DNA of 64,000 bases from Epinephelus fuscoguttatus (lineage: Eukaryota > Chordata > Actinopteri > Perciformes > Serranidae): the NCBI RefSeq assembly GCF_011397635.1, contig NC_064759.1, positions 19,430,428 to 19,494,427 on the forward strand, in the 5' to 3' direction. This document shows positions 19,701-32,860 of the stretch, piece by piece. How positions within the stretch are numbered: the stretch's first letter is position 1; each line of letters opens with the position of its first letter. Position numbers and translations under genes: made by a program. The notes beneath the pieces are model-generated. The model ran no database searches, had not been told where the DNA came from, and saw only the letters and a list, made by a program, of their open reading frames with translations.

Positions 19701-22700
19701 TTTTAATGGCAAGTTAATTAGGTGTGATAAATGACTGTATAGAAAGATGGACAATGTGTCTCACCTTCTCCTATTGTACACAATGTCGCAAAATATCCAC
19801 GTACAGCTGCCATCTTGCACTGGTGACATCATTTGGAGCCAGAATCTACATGGTAGATTCCAGTCGCATGCAGCGCCATTCATCAAAGCACACACAGCTG
19901 TCAGTCATAATGTCAGCTTCCTTTTTTATAGCATTAAATAACTACTGAAAACAAAACTTATTGGGAAAACAAATACTTGAACACACAACAGCGTGAAAAG
20001 AGACACCTTAAATGAAGAAACCATCTTTGGGAAAAATTTATTGATGTGTACCTTGATCTTATTTTTATTGGTAATTCAATAAAGATATACAGAGTATTAA
20101 TAAACAAACACAGAGCCATTAAGGAGAAAAAGACAACCCCACACACCCATTAACCCAGGAACAGACAGAGAAAGTCAGACCAGTTAAAGGAAATCTAATA
20201 GAGAAGAAAGACGGAAAAAAGGGAAAAATCACGACAAATTAAGTTGTGTGACATAAGTAGGGGAGTATAGCATGTTTCATTACAATTTTTCAGCTTCCAT
20301 ATTTGCCACAAAAGTTAAAAATTGTTGCCAGGTGGCAAAGACGCGTGCAGCTGATCCTTTAATAAAACAACGGCTTTTCTCCAATTGTAAATGATACATA
20401 ACATCCTTGATCCAATGTCCATATGTTGGAGGTGAAGAGTCCTTCCATTCACATGGGATGAGCCGTCTGGACACAAGTGAGCAGAAAGAGACAATGTCCG
20501 ATTGGACTCTACTTAAGTTAACATCGCAAGGACTTACTCCAAATATTACCATTGACATAGATGGGGCAGCCAGCCGTCCAAACAGTGTTGAGAAAATTTT
20601 AAATATTAAAGCCCAGAAATGAAATAGTTTCGGACATGACCAGAACATGTGACATAAAGTGTCTGAAGACTGTTTACGTACCTTGATTGATCTTTTAATT
20701 TGGCCCATGTCCCATTTGCTAACATGGAGGGGGCGGGGTTTATGACTGCAGCCAGTCCCCAGGGGGCCACCAAAATATTTTGTCTTCACTTTTGGGGCCG
20801 CTGTCAAGTTGAGCGTCTTTGTTATACAGTCAGTAGTTCTGATTTTAAAAGAGGTGGAAAGCAAAAAATGCTAGTTGGCTCGTTATACCAAGAAGAAGAA
20901 AAAAGAAGAAAAAACGAAACTACTTAAAACAGCAACTTTTTTTTGGTTTTGTCATACAGTCAGGTGTGGAGTACAGAGCTGACTTTACAAAGCAATGACT
21001 TACATTGTATCACCAAACAAGATTTTAAAAAAGGCCATGTAGTACAGTTTATACGACCCAGAACAGGAAACACATGTCAACGTTAGAAGTGTCATAGCCT
21101 TTCAATTCCATCCAATTCAACTAAGTAAACATTTAATACAAGCAATTTAAGTGGCAGTGATTTTATTTTTTCTACTTTGCTGATGCAACATAGTCAGGGA
21201 TGCAGGTAATTCACTATGCTGTCATAATTCCTTACCATTTGGATTATAATCACATACGCTGAGCTGCTGTATGACTACACATTATGTCAAGTGTCAGCAG
21301 CAACAGATGTTTTACATTGCTTGTTATTTTATGGTAGTATGAGGTTAAATGGGATACTGTTTAACTTTGATAATAAAGGAAACATGTATATACATACATT
21401 CGGTTTGTAGTTAATTTTTGCATTATGTTATTATGTTATCGTTCATCTTTACCTTTTTATTTCTAGATGTACACACCCTTGTCTAGTGGGGAATTCCAGC
21501 TGATCAGACAGACTCTCCTTATCTTCTTCCAAGACATGCATATAAGAGTAAGTCCATTATGTTGTCAGGTTTGAGTATCTTGGAGAGAATAAACTGGATA
21601 ATATTATATTCACTTTTGTTTTTTGTTTTATTTTCCTCACAAACCTGTTTCTCTGTTTTCTCTCTTTGCCAGGTATCTATTTTCCTCAAGGACAAAGTGC
21701 AGAACTCAAATGGTCGCTTTGTGCTCCCCACTAGTGGTCCTGTGCCTTATGGAACACAAGTCCCCGGCTTGATAAGGTACCACTTTATACAGCTTTTTCC
21801 ACTCAGACCCAAACAGTCTTCACTCTAAAGAATCACGGCGATAACCGAGACTGAGATTAAACAGTTGGCTCTGATCATAAATGTACTTTTGGTCCTTTCA
21901 GTGATCTTTAATGTTTGTTTTTTGCCTTTCATATGCTTGCTGATCTCACCCAGACACTGTAATCTTAAGTTAAGTAGGCCTAACTGCAGCTAATAGCATT
22001 ACTGAGGTTTTGTTGAACAAGCATTTACATTCTAAGTTTAGATGTGTTGCATGTTGAGCTACTAACTACTTTTGTCACAGGAAGAAATACTAAAGAAATG
22101 ATGTGCATAGAAAAGGTTTGAAGGCACGTTTGTCTATAATAAATATATTTTTTGTATTTGGTAATTCCAGGATGTTTAGCTGCACTGGTGAAGAGATGGC
22201 CAGACTGCAGTTCAGTAATGGAGGAAACTACAGTGCTGCTCTCCGGGAGGGATCTTTTGAGATTTTCGGAGACAGGGTCACCAAACTAGGCACAAACATG
22301 TAAGGCACCACACATCACAAAAGATGTACATTAACATCAAAAACATGACTTGTTTGTCCTGTATTTATGTAGTTGCAGTGGGCTGATGATGATTGTCTGT
22401 CATCCAAGTCATGACATACTTAGAAGAACTAAGTCAAAGGCTTAAAGGGACATTTCATCCCAAAATCAAAAATACATATTTTTCCTCTTACCCTTGGTGT
22501 CAGTTGCAGAGTGTTGGAGGTAGCAGCTGTGGAGATGTCTGCCTTCTCTCCAATATAATGGCACTCTGCTCATGGTGCTCAAAGCGCCAAAAAAAAATAC
22601 AATTGAAAAACTCAACAGTAATGTCTCTTTCCAGAAATCATGACCTGGTTACTCAAGATTATCCACAGACCTTGTTGTAAGCAGTTTCATTCGTTCATTG

Positions 22701-25700
22701 TCCGTAACGGCTTATCCTGTTAGGGGTGGCGGGGGTGCTGGAGCCTATCCCAGCTGACATTGGGCAAGAGGCAGGGTACACCCTGGACAGGTCACCAGAC
22801 ACAGGGCTGACAGACAGACAACCATTCACACTCACATACACATATGGGCAATTTAGAGTCACCATTTACCTAACCTGCATGTCTTTGGACTGTGGCAGGA
22901 AGCCAGAGTACCCAGAGAAAACCCACGCTGACACGGGGAGAACATGCAAACTCTGCATAGAAGGGCTCCCCCACCCTAGGGTTCCACCAAGGAACCCTAT
23001 TGCTGTGAGATGGCAATGCTAACCACTGCAGCACCATGCCGCCCTAAAGGAAAAATATGTATTTTTGATTTTGGAGTGAATTGTCCCTTTAAAAACTTTG
23101 CGATGGTGTTATCTTGGTGACTTTCCAGAGTCTTAGGTATTTAAGCCTATGTAATTTAATGTCACAATGTTATTACATTACAGTGTGACTGTTATAAAGA
23201 GAATTAAAGGCCTGGGATTTCCCACCATTCAGTAAAACATATAAAGACTACTGGATCACTAGACAGATCATCTTTAGCCCCATGTTGCATCAAAGTGTTC
23301 ATTCTCTCTGTTCTTCTTCTTTCCACTCAGGTACAGCGTGAGCCGCCCAGTGGAAACCCACATGTCAGGAACATCTAAAAATTCTGCTCAGCACACAAAG
23401 GTGAAACAGCTTCACTCTCAGTGCTGTGAACATAACTGATTTTATTAACACACAAAATGTTAATGAACTTCATGCACAAAAGTTGCATTCTTAAGGCTGA
23501 TTTGGTGTTCTCAGTACATAACAGGAACATGAACTTAATGAAGTGACCCTGGTCCAGATGAACACTCTACATCCTGGTGCATAATCAGCAGCAGCAGGAC
23601 CTTGTGAATAACAGGTTCAGCATGAATACACTGTAGTGAACAAAGCATTGTGTGTCAACAGGTCAGTGCTGCTCCCAACCCTCTGGCCAAAGAGGAGCTG
23701 AATCTATTGGCCAAGTTAATGGGAGGGTTAGAAGTTCAGAAACCAGGAAATGCAGACAGCGGCTTCCGTGTCAACCTCTTCGCCACCGATGAGGAAGAAG
23801 AGTGAGTTTCCATATTTGTGTGTGTACTGTCAGTGTGTCGTACGGCACTTGATGAAACAAAACTGCTACTGAAATTAAACTATTTAACTTGTATTAATTA
23901 CTCAAAACTAACATTGTCTCTTTTCTTGTCATCACAGGGAGGCATTAATATCAAGACCAGATGAGCTTTCATATGGAGTCATAAACATCCAAGCAACAAA
24001 AGTAAAGCTGAGTTATCTGACCTCACAAAACTTTTCTATTTTGTATGATGTAATTTGATTTTCAGTATTTGTGTCATGAAAATCAAACTTACCTGCATAT
24101 TCAGTGACAAAGTCTCACTATACTGTCAGTCGTGTGTCATCTAAGGAGAAGTGGAAACTACAAGACTCTCTGAGCTGCTGTGCTGCTCAAACCAAAAAAA
24201 TTGGGGGGCAGTTGGCGATACCAGAAGACTCGTGAGGCCTTAGTACATACAGTACATTTGTGCACAGTAAAGAGCAGGGTAAATGTCTAGCTTAAATATG
24301 AGGTGTCTCACTATCTATATTATATGCATCTAACAGCTGCTACACACACATAATCACTTTCTGCATTTATTGCTTATTTAGAACAGGCAACAACAAAGAA
24401 GACAATGCCACACCGCACACTCTTTAGTGGCCTGTGTGCCTTCTGCTCTCCTCCTCATTTTGTCCTCTTCTCCTCACTTTATTCTCCACTCCTTTCCTTT
24501 GCTCTCTTCTCACTTTTGTCTCCTCCCCTGCTTGTTTTCTTTTCCTCCTTCTTTTTCAGACAATCACACCCTAATTCTTATTGTTAAATAAGATATTAAT
24601 ATTCTTAAAAAATCCCAGGGAACAGATGCATTCAGCAGCTGCAGCTCTGCGCTCCTCCTGGGCATTCTTAACACACAACATGTTTGTGCAGCACCAAACC
24701 ACATCAGATTTGTTTAAAATGAATTACCAGAGCCATGAAGTGGGAGACGTAAACATTATTTCATGTAGAGTTTTGGTTTATAAAGATACATGGAAATAGG
24801 AAAGCCATTCGGTGTCTGTCTTTGCTCCCACTACGCGGTTAGTGAACCCAAATCAGCGAGAGAGTTGCACTAGACTAGCTTACTTGTTGTTAAGCTAAAT
24901 GACAGGTTATTGCCTAAGATAGGCTGGTTGTATTGAGATATTCTTATAGTGGTTTAATTTTAAAACAGCGACAAACAATGCTGAGGCCTAGGGTAAACAC
25001 TATCATTACCTAGCTGTCCATGGAGGCAGGTCAGGGAGACGTTGATGCTGCTCCACAGGGTGCTCGATTTGCATGGCTGTGACAGGGAAAGAGGAATCAG
25101 GCATACAACATGCTTTTAATTGAGAACTGCAGCCAAATTTCAAAGCTAAAATATAAAGTTATTAAAACAAATAGAAAAAATGTCTTGCAAAAAGGGCACT
25201 TATCCAGTCAGAGGCCAAAAGCTCCACCTGGGATCTATCTGTACACGTACCTGCTGGGTGGGCTGATTTGACAGGAGCCAATGATCACGACAGTCGCCAA
25301 AATCACAAAAAAAATTATGTCCGGTTTGCTTGCATCAGGCAAGTGAGTGATTCAGAGTTTACTGAGCCTCCCTTCTATCTCTCGTGTCCACTCATTCCGC
25401 AGAATGCTAGTTCCTAATGTATTCACCATTTTTGTAGCTACGATGCTGGTTTTGATTCAGACTGTCTGCTTCCCTGCTTGTTTGGACACTGCCCTCCTCC
25501 CTTCTCAGAATCATCTCCAGGGTGTCTCAACTACAAATGGAGCTTGTTTTTGGCTATGATGAAATCAAACATGTTTTAAAACTGACATATCATCCAGGAC
25601 AGTTCATGACAGGAGCAGGACTCATCTCAGAGCTGTTTGACTCACAGCTTTTTATCTCATCTTATCTTGTCTTATCTAAAAAGTTTGTCTGGGTTAGACA

Positions 25701-26032
25701 GTTTGACAGACAAGTCTTCTTTTACCCTTGATAAGCCCTGTGATCGGACTCAGGGCCAAATGTTACTTATCTCAATGATAGGCTTAAGATTACACAGTCA
25801 ATGATCAGGGATGTGACGCTTTGCCAGTCTAACAGGATTTACTGTGATGAGGTATTAGTCCCTTGTGACGACCACTCTGACACTGTGATTGGTGGATAAC
25901 AATGTCTTTCAGGACCAGCAGGCCAATGCAGAGCTGGCCAAGATCATGGGGGAGTTCACAGAGTCTGGAGATCAATCTCCCAGCGCCAGCAGCAAAGGAG
26001 ACGACCTTCTGGCCATGATGGACGGCCTGTGA
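16719..26032 (+). CDS. oscp1: organic solute carrier partner 1
   Basis: Eleven coding exons assembled in frame: 16719-16830, 17200-17229, 18817-18971, 19429-19596, 21467-21547, 21673-21776, 22171-22299, 23331-23400, 23662-23801, 23938-24001, 25913-26032. They total 1173 nt, 390 residues plus TGA at 26030-26032, close to the human protein. The start MSSRTLPLLFINLGGEMLYI is the conserved OSCP1 N-terminus. Further landmarks are ELFKPQELYSKKALRTV, LCPRPKDILLVSFNHMD, FQLIRQTLLIFFQDMHIR, KDKVQNSNGRFVLP, the acidic FATDEEEE, and the C-terminus SKGDDLLAMMDGL. OSCP1 was described as a partner modulating organic solute transport and is also found in ciliated cells and flagella; its biochemistry is unclear. 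Introns 2, 4 and 7 host transposons. Confidence 0.96.
17200..17229 (+). other. oscp1: 30-nt microexon of oscp1
   Basis: Exon 1 ends with one base of a codon and the exon at 18817 enters with two bases, but the conserved segment DEWTEVDRKR of human OSCP1 would be missing if they were joined directly. The 30 bases after the acceptor CACTGTAG, followed by GTATTA, translate in that phase to AGWIEDDRRR. W, E, D and two arginines coincide and the length is exactly right. The donor is non-optimal, and the first two residues differ from human. Confidence 0.7.
17478..18193. mobile_element. TTAA-flanked foldback MITE in oscp1 intron 2
   Basis: TTAA at 17474-17477 and 18194-18197 bound ends AGGAATACTTCACC and TCAAGTATTCCTT. 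A second pair of inverted segments lies inside (about 17585-17640 against 18055-18115, with AATTCATCAAGAATT). The TTAA target suggests a piggyBac- or Kolobok-mobilised family; no transposase is present. Confidence 0.7.
20040..20864 (-). mobile_element. L1/Tx1-like LINE 3' fragment with open ORF2 end
   Basis: Minus strand 20864-20280 is an uninterrupted 194-codon frame containing DTLCHMFWSCPKLFHFWALI, the C-terminal conserved word of L1-type ORF2, followed by VIFGVSP and VSRRLIPCEW. The stop is followed by about 240 bp of noncoding 3' sequence. No reverse transcriptase domain is retained. It lies antisense in oscp1 intron 4. Confidence 0.7.
22446..23088. mobile_element. TTAA-flanked MITE in oscp1 intron 7, split by a SINE-like repeat
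   Basis: TTAA at 22442-22445 and 23089-23092 bound AGGGACATTTCATCCCAAAA and its counterpart. The long matching ends run through ATCAAAAATACATATTTTTC (left) and AAAAATATGTATTTTTGAT (right). The interior is interrupted at about 22683-23045 by another repeat, and most of the right half is lost. Confidence 0.75.
22683..23045 (-). mobile_element. dispersed teleost SINE-like repeat, minus strand
   Basis: The minus strand begins GGGCGGCATGGTGCTGCAGT followed by GGTTAGCATTGCCATCTCAC, a tRNA-like head with an A-box-like GTGGTTAGC. The remainder includes the complement of CATGTCTTTGGACTGTGGCA and of GGGGAGAACATGCAAACTC, words seen in thousands of fish copies. The tail is at TCATTCGTTCATTGTCCGTA. Nested in the MITE above. 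Confidence 0.7.
24000..25912. other. oscp1 intron 10, no recognised element
   Basis: Contains a pyrimidine-rich tract at about 24425-24560. Otherwise I recognise nothing, and no additional exon is needed to complete oscp1. Confidence 0.5.
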
Positions 26033-26158
26033 CACGGTCGCCCTGACAGAAACGCCCAGGGGGGTGGGGCACGATGCATCGTCAACAGTCTGCTCTACTG
26101 TAGACCAGTCTGCTGTCTCTACCTGCGTACACACGCTGCAGCGACCTCACGTGCAGCC

Positions 26159-26164
26159 AATAAA
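26159..26164 (+). other. oscp1: poly(A) signal of oscp1
   Basis: AATAAA 127 bp after the oscp1 stop codon, giving a short 3' UTR. Confidence 0.6.
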
Positions 26165-29129
26165 CTTTCTTCTTTGGGTGCTATTAAAATGCAGATGTGA
26201 GCAGGTGTTGCCGTTTGGTTGTCAAATGACCGACTGCCAATTTGCATAGTTAACAACAGAGAATGTGGTGAGCCGAGCTTTAAGCTATGATACACTGTAG
26301 TAGTATATTTGCTGTAAACTGAAGTGTTTCAGTGCATCAAAATACACAGTGGGCCTACTGTACATCAGTGTATTGATATGTATGTGTGGCGATAGCAATA
26401 CATGCTAGCTGTACACAAAACACACATTCCTTTAATTTCACACTAGTACATTTCTCTTAATTATTAATAACACATCCCAGTTTTAGTTGCTTTGATGCGT
26501 TATAGCTCATAATTCCATGTTACACGATGTGAAGAGGGAGTTTAACTTCCTCTGTGTTCAATGAACGAATGATGATATTGTGGAGAAATCGGTGAAAACC
26601 CAAGTGCTCTTTCTAACGAGATTTAAATTCCCTCAAATCTTTATTTTGGTAAGAGATATTTATATGTTGCATCACACTGCACTACCTTAAAACAATATGA
26701 GGAGCAACCTGTAAGACACTTTTCACCTCCCTGTGAGTCTCTTGTGTGGAGCTATGGCCCAGAAATATGCTCACTGATGAGTACGTTATTATAAAATAGA
26801 GTAATGCAATATAAGTTGTTGTCTAATATGTAAATAAGTTTATTGCATACGTTATTTATTTGAATGTATAATGTTATATGTATAGGGGAGTGCATATTGC
26901 TACAGTTGTTTAATTGTTGGATGTGCAATGTAGGATTTTTAATAAATAGATGAAACAATGCACGTTTTTACGCATATTATTGTATGCACTCTGTCATCTG
27001 CTTTGGTACTGATGCAACAGTGTGTTAATAATGGCATGAATCTTGTAACAGCTTGTTGTAGTTTAGGAAATACAACAGTAGAGGGAGCTGTTTGACTTTT
27101 TTTAATATGTGCTGTATGTGGTTTGTCATAACTGCCACACGCTGCCACAGTCCATTTAAGAGTAGTCACGCTGCCTTTAAAAAAAAAATGTGCCACATAG
27201 GTGATAGGTGACCAAGTTTTTCCACTAATTAACTTGCCTTAGGAGTTAAGGATTCACTGAGATGTAAAACAGCAAATGTGTGATTGATTACAGTTATCTA
27301 TATTTACATATTTAGCCACCAACTCAGAGCATTAAAAGCAACATGCTTGGATGTAATCCCCAATTAGTCTGCTGCTCCAGACCTACAATGAGAATTGCTA
27401 TAGCAACAGCTATTTGCAAGATATTTGTGTGCAGTGTGCCTGCAGACGGGTCAATGTGAGACTGTGATATAGTCTGCACTCACCAGCCAACCACACTCAG
27501 ACACACACACACACACGCGCGCGTGAAGATGGTGCATACCATACAGGCAAAACATGCTGAGACACTTCGCTGAATTGATATGGAGGAGGAGGATTGTGGT
27601 GAGGTCTTCCGAATAATCTTGGCAAAGGAGAGACAAGAAACACTACGTGCCCTGAGGATAAAACCTACCTGCAAAACAAACAGAAACCAGAGCTCATGCT
27701 AGTCATCCTGCAAGACTGCTCACTGGAGTAAGCTCACTACAAAACAACATCTCACCATAAAGATTTGTAGGATTGCTCATATGTTGCATTGCAAGGATTA
27801 TTCTCTTTCAGGGGCGTACTCAAAAACAACACTGTGATTTCTAAAATAGTAAACAAAAGTCACATATTTTAAGGAGATGCTTACCTCACTATGTTTTGAA
27901 CTAGCACTGTTTGTTCCATGAAGGCCTCAAGTGTGCCTAATATGACAAAAATGTGGATTTAAAAGCAAAAAAAAGTATTTCTTCTTTCTCTAAAGAAGCC
28001 AAAAGAGCCACTAAAACATGTTTCTTTCACAGACGTTGCATTTTGACTTATGATTCAGTTTCCTCTCTAAAGGCTGTGGGCAGGACACTGTAAAGCCACA
28101 GGCTGACGAGTGTTTCATGTGGCCAGGGGCATATGCTCTGCTGAGTCAATGCAGGAAGATGAGTGCAACTCGAATGAGCCTTTGCCATTTAGGTTGCCCT
28201 CTCTGTCTGTCGCACCTGCCCACTGGTTTGAAACTGGTAGCTGTGGGTGGAAAACAAGGTTAATCAGGTTAGCCTAAATTGGGAACATAGGTGGGCTTTT
28301 TCTAAATGTCACAGTCATTCAGAGCTGTGTTGTGCTGAGTAAATGAGTAAGAAATTTCCTAGCTTTTGAGTGAGCTGAGTTGGTGGTTTTGTGTTAGGTA
28401 TTGCAAATTCAACACACAGGCAGTCTCAGATATTGAAAATCTAATGCCTTTATCAGATGAAGTGCTAATTAAACTGTGATAATTAGTTTCACTGAGTCAT
28501 ATGGTGAACATAAATGATGTGCAATATGTGCCTCGTTACAAAAATTGCAATGTAGAAACTAAAATTTTAACAGTCAGAGATCTGTGTGTGCAAAGTTACA
28601 TTCAGGTGCATTACCTTTTTGACATAGCAACACAATGGTAAAGATTTCCCTGAAGAGAGAAGGCTGAGATTGAATATTAAGTCTGTATTTTATGTTTTAT
28701 TGCTCATTATATTTTTAATTAAGGGCTACACTTTTTTATTATTAGATGCTCTATCATTTCTGATGTCTTCTTCTTGTCGGATGATTGTAAAAACGTGTGT
28801 TTTAAGAGCTTTCTGTGGCAGATTTTAATTGTAGAGCTCACCCAAGGTCTTAGTTTGTCATGCAGTGTTAAATATAGTAAGTTATGGTCTGTCTGAGAAA
28901 TGTTTCACCACTACAATGCTGTTTTTAGTGCCTTTTAAGTCCATATGAGTATTTTTGCTTGACATAATAAATAACGTCTACACTGACGTTTACAAGTGAT
29001 GTAGTTTCATAGAACAATAATTTCAACTTTTCCCGTACAGGCAACTATGATGTAATGCGTTTCATTCAGCAACTTTTATTATGCAAAGAATTTCATCATC
29101 AGTGCGCAACCATTTACTGGGAAAAAAAC
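26165..29129. other. oscp1-stk40 intergenic region
   Basis: AT-rich, with one (AC)n/(CG)n microsatellite at about 27500-27524. I looked specifically for the single-exon-like lsm10 coding sequence expected from mammalian gene order and saw no Sm-motif frame on either strand. Confidence 0.5.
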
Positions 29130-29415
29130 AGGCGGCTGCTGTCATTGGTCGAGCGCGGCTGTCAATCAAACGAGCGTGTGCGTCATTTCCGTTGTCAGGT
29201 GGTGCTGTCGCTGTGGAAAGATGCGATCAGCGAGGAGCGGAGGCTTTTCCTTAATTGCTCATTTCGGTAACAGAGGCTAAACAGCCCGAAACCAACCCGC
29301 TGTGGTGTCTCCTGTTAAAGCGAGAAGCTCCGCACATCCACCGCAGCGTTTAACCCAAGAAATATCCATGTTGTAAGCAGACAGCGCAGACTTTACCCGG
29401 CGGTTTTGGCTCGAG
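29130..29415 (+). promoter_or_regulatory. stk40: stk40 CpG-rich promoter and untranslated first exon
   Basis: Base composition shifts here from AT-rich to CpG-rich and stays so to about 29800. There is an inverted CCAAT box (ATTGG, 29144-29148) followed by TGCGTCATTTCCG, which holds a CRE half-site next to an ETS-type TTCCG core. A consensus donor (GTAAGC) begins at 29416, so an untranslated exon probably ends at 29415. It would join the coding exon whose acceptor is at 32850-32851. The transcription start is not determinable from sequence alone. Confidence 0.6.
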
Positions 29416-32400
29416 GTAAGCGAGGTGGCGACTACATTGCTATCTAGCTTTCAGGCGAAGCTAGCCAGCTGTAATATTACCTACTTTGTTTAAATGGCCT
29501 CCCGGCTGATCCGTAGCCTCCGGGTTGCCTTTAGCTAACGTCGCTCTCCATATATCGTGTTAAAACATCCGTGACACGTTCAAATACACGCTAAAGTAGC
29601 CGTTACCGAGCTAACGGCTGCTCCGTGTAGTTTGCACCGTAAGCCGAACTCCTTGTTGTGTTGTGTGCCCCTTTGTGTGGCCGGTGTGCCTGGAGCAGTG
29701 GCAGCGTCTTTAGCCGACTAATTCACCCAGCTTTGTTGCTGTAAGTTTTTACGAGCACTCAAGCTTTTGTTTTATGTCGCCCCGTGTAAATATACACCGT
29801 AAAATAGCGTGTGTGTGTGTCGTGTTTATTTAAATGACCCAACGCACTGTAACGTTGCCTGTTACGTTAACGCACGCCGTGTAATGCGGTGTAGTATGTG
29901 TGATTTTTAAACGTCCCCAGGAGGTCAAATTGTAATTGTTGTGGGCGAAACACATTAGCACCTGGCTGCTCAAGTTGTGAGCTGTCTGTGGAGTGGTTTT
30001 GCTCAAGTTGTAAGGCATAACGTCAGCGTTTCACTCCGCGGCTCGTGTTGCTTACAGTGCTCGCTGCCAGGACTGAGCGGTGTCCAGACCTTGTGGTCGC
30101 AAAATGGCACCAATCAATGTGTGACCGTCTGCGTGCATTTGTAATTATATTCGTCTTGTGATTTGTAATGTGACCTTGTGTACACAGACGTGCAGTGCGG
30201 TCAAGGACGCTGTTATTGCAATAACGTAGTCAACAACTGCAGTGAGAAGTGGGCTTGATGGCGGTAGACGTGTGTTAGAGCTGACATGAGTGATTGACAT
30301 TTCATTCAAGCAGCAGGATTGAAGCCTGTGTGACCTTCCAGTTGCTTTACCTTTTTGTCCTGACTCTTGTGTTTGATCTATTTGTGGATTTCATTCTATC
30401 TCTCTGGCTCCAGATTTTGTAATCCACTCATGTGTTTACTACCTGCCCCGGTGTTCCCATGCTTCCTTTGTCCATCCTGATACTACCTTGATTTTGCAAT
30501 CAAGCTGTTCTTGCAGAGCCAGACAAGTGGCATGGAGTCTGGGTGGGTGGATCTTCAGACACCTACGTGGTTGTTTTGTTCAGATACTATTTAAGGAGCC
30601 CACATTTCTCGTGGGCACCGGCAGCGTGTCTCTCCTTCTTTTGTGTGATATGATTCAGAGGCTGTATCTGTTCTTGTCCTCCCTCTGGTACAGTCAGAGG
30701 CAGAGGCAGTCTTTCTCACCAGATCACTGGCTGTGCAGAAAGGCACAGCAGTGTCAGAGAAGGATAGCTGTGTGCTGTCATTGTGCTGATGTCATTTAGG
30801 TCAGCATGCATTAGTCGTTGCGTTGACCTTTGCTTTTTAGATGTGTCAGGGGTTGGCTCCGCGGCACTACAGCCGGTGTTTAGTAGGTAGATGAATTGCC
30901 TTGGGTCCATTTGCTGTGTGTTGTGCATCAGTTGGGTCAGTTTAGTGTCATCAGCCCACAACTATGTAGCTGGACAGGTAATGCATGCAAGTTACAATCA
31001 CAGATCACCTTGTTAGAAAAGTGGGGAATGGCAACAAATGTGCTGCTTGTTGGTTTTGTAGAAACTAAATTTAGCAGCCTCTCAAGCTCTCTACCAGCAA
31101 ATTAAAATATATTAATCTGGCAGCACTGAAAGCTGCATGTACATTGTCGATTCCGCCAACCACTTTGGCCACTAGATGAAAAAGTTAAATAATTTCCTTC
31201 CCAGGAGCCTCATGAATTGCACTAGATGATTATCCGTTGCTTTGCTTTGCATGCTCTAGAGTAAGATGCTCTCTTACTATTGGCAGCGTGACTTGGTGTC
31301 ACTCTGGCTTGTGCCATAAATGCTGTCAGAAAACCTCAGCTCATCAGACTCAGTGGGTGATGACTAGTGGAGATGGAGACAGATGGGCGAGAGACATGAT
31401 GATGACACTGTCTGCTGTCTGGGATCACAAAAAGCCTCATGGAAGTGAGAATTCATACCAGCCCATACTGACTGCCAACTGTCCTGCCTCCTCTCTGCCC
31501 AAAAACGCCAACTGGCGAGTGGCGCACGATTAGTTTTGAAACAGGAAGAAGGCCTAATTCATTAAAAAATATTACATTTCTGTAGTTTGTTCCACTTGCA
31601 AGCCTAGTTACATATTCAGAAGTTTTTCGGGCTCTCTCCACTCGATATCTAGTTTGCAGTTTATGAGGTGCTTTGGATTTTATTAGTCTGAATCACCTCT
31701 GTAGCTGGCAAAAACATGCACGCCACCACTTATCAGTCAGTGACATTTTATGCTTCATATATGTCACTTTGTGTTGCTTTTCTTGTCAACATAACTCTTA
31801 TTAAGGGATTTTTTTTTTAAGTTGATACGGCGAACACGCCAGGGAGTTTGGGCACATATTTCTCGCTCTTATTGGTGTTGTCACCTGGGTATTTAGGCAT
31901 TTCCATCCAATGGAAACTCAGGACGACAGCAGGGTGAATCATTCCTCTCGGTTCAAGGCTCTACTTCCCTGTTACGGGAAACAGATGGGGTTTCATCACA
32001 TAGGAACTCAGTATCAGTAAACAAAGCATACCTCCTGCTCTCTGCATTCTGGGAGGTAGATCTGTCGCGGCGGTTAAAGTAGTTTGTGTAATGATGATGT
32101 GTCACACTGTGTCACTGGTTCTTCTGGCATGTGAATCTAGTTCCTTATCATAGCGTAAGGGCTTGGCTTTTTTTTTCAGCCTTGTTTGAACACGCATGTC
32201 CTTTCAGAGGAAGGTCTGCGCAGATAAGCCGGCTGTACAGATTTTGAGATAAAACACGCAGATTAAGAATGGAAGGATTTTTCTAAACCCCACGTCCACT
32301 GCAGCAGAAAAAGCTGGAGATGGATATGTGGCTCAGTGGAGAGACTCAAATTAAAAATGCATTTGTTTAAAGTATTTTGTGCTAGTGAGCGAGATGCGTT

Positions 32401-32860
32401 TACATGACAGCATCGGCCATTTAAATTGCAGATTGTGCCACATTTGCATTGCTTGTTGGGGAGATTGAATCTGAGGTGTCACCTTTGACGCCAGCAGCCA
32501 TCATTCTGAATGGAGCTGTAATGGCCTCACATTCACACTGAGGTGTTGGTAAACGTGTGGGAGGGATATTTAAAATAGGCTGGGAGGAGCTGCCCTGTAG
32601 TTTACCTCTTTTCTACTCTGTTCACAAATCAGTGCACTCTTGTCCAGCCTCTAGTAGTACTCCTGCTAAAGCCCAGGGTATATTCTTTATTTTTAAACGG
32701 ACTATTTATAAAACCATTGTTTGGTTATAGATTACTGATGCTATTTTTAATCACCGGTTGAGAGTTTGTGTCCTTGCAGTCACATGGATGCACTTACCCT
32801 TTAACTTGACTATCTTTATCTCGTGTACTAATCTGATTTATTTCCCTGTAGAGCTCCAGT

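Noticed and set aside
26165-29129. lsm10 expected from mammalian gene order
   Set aside because: No Sm-fold frame seen on either strand.
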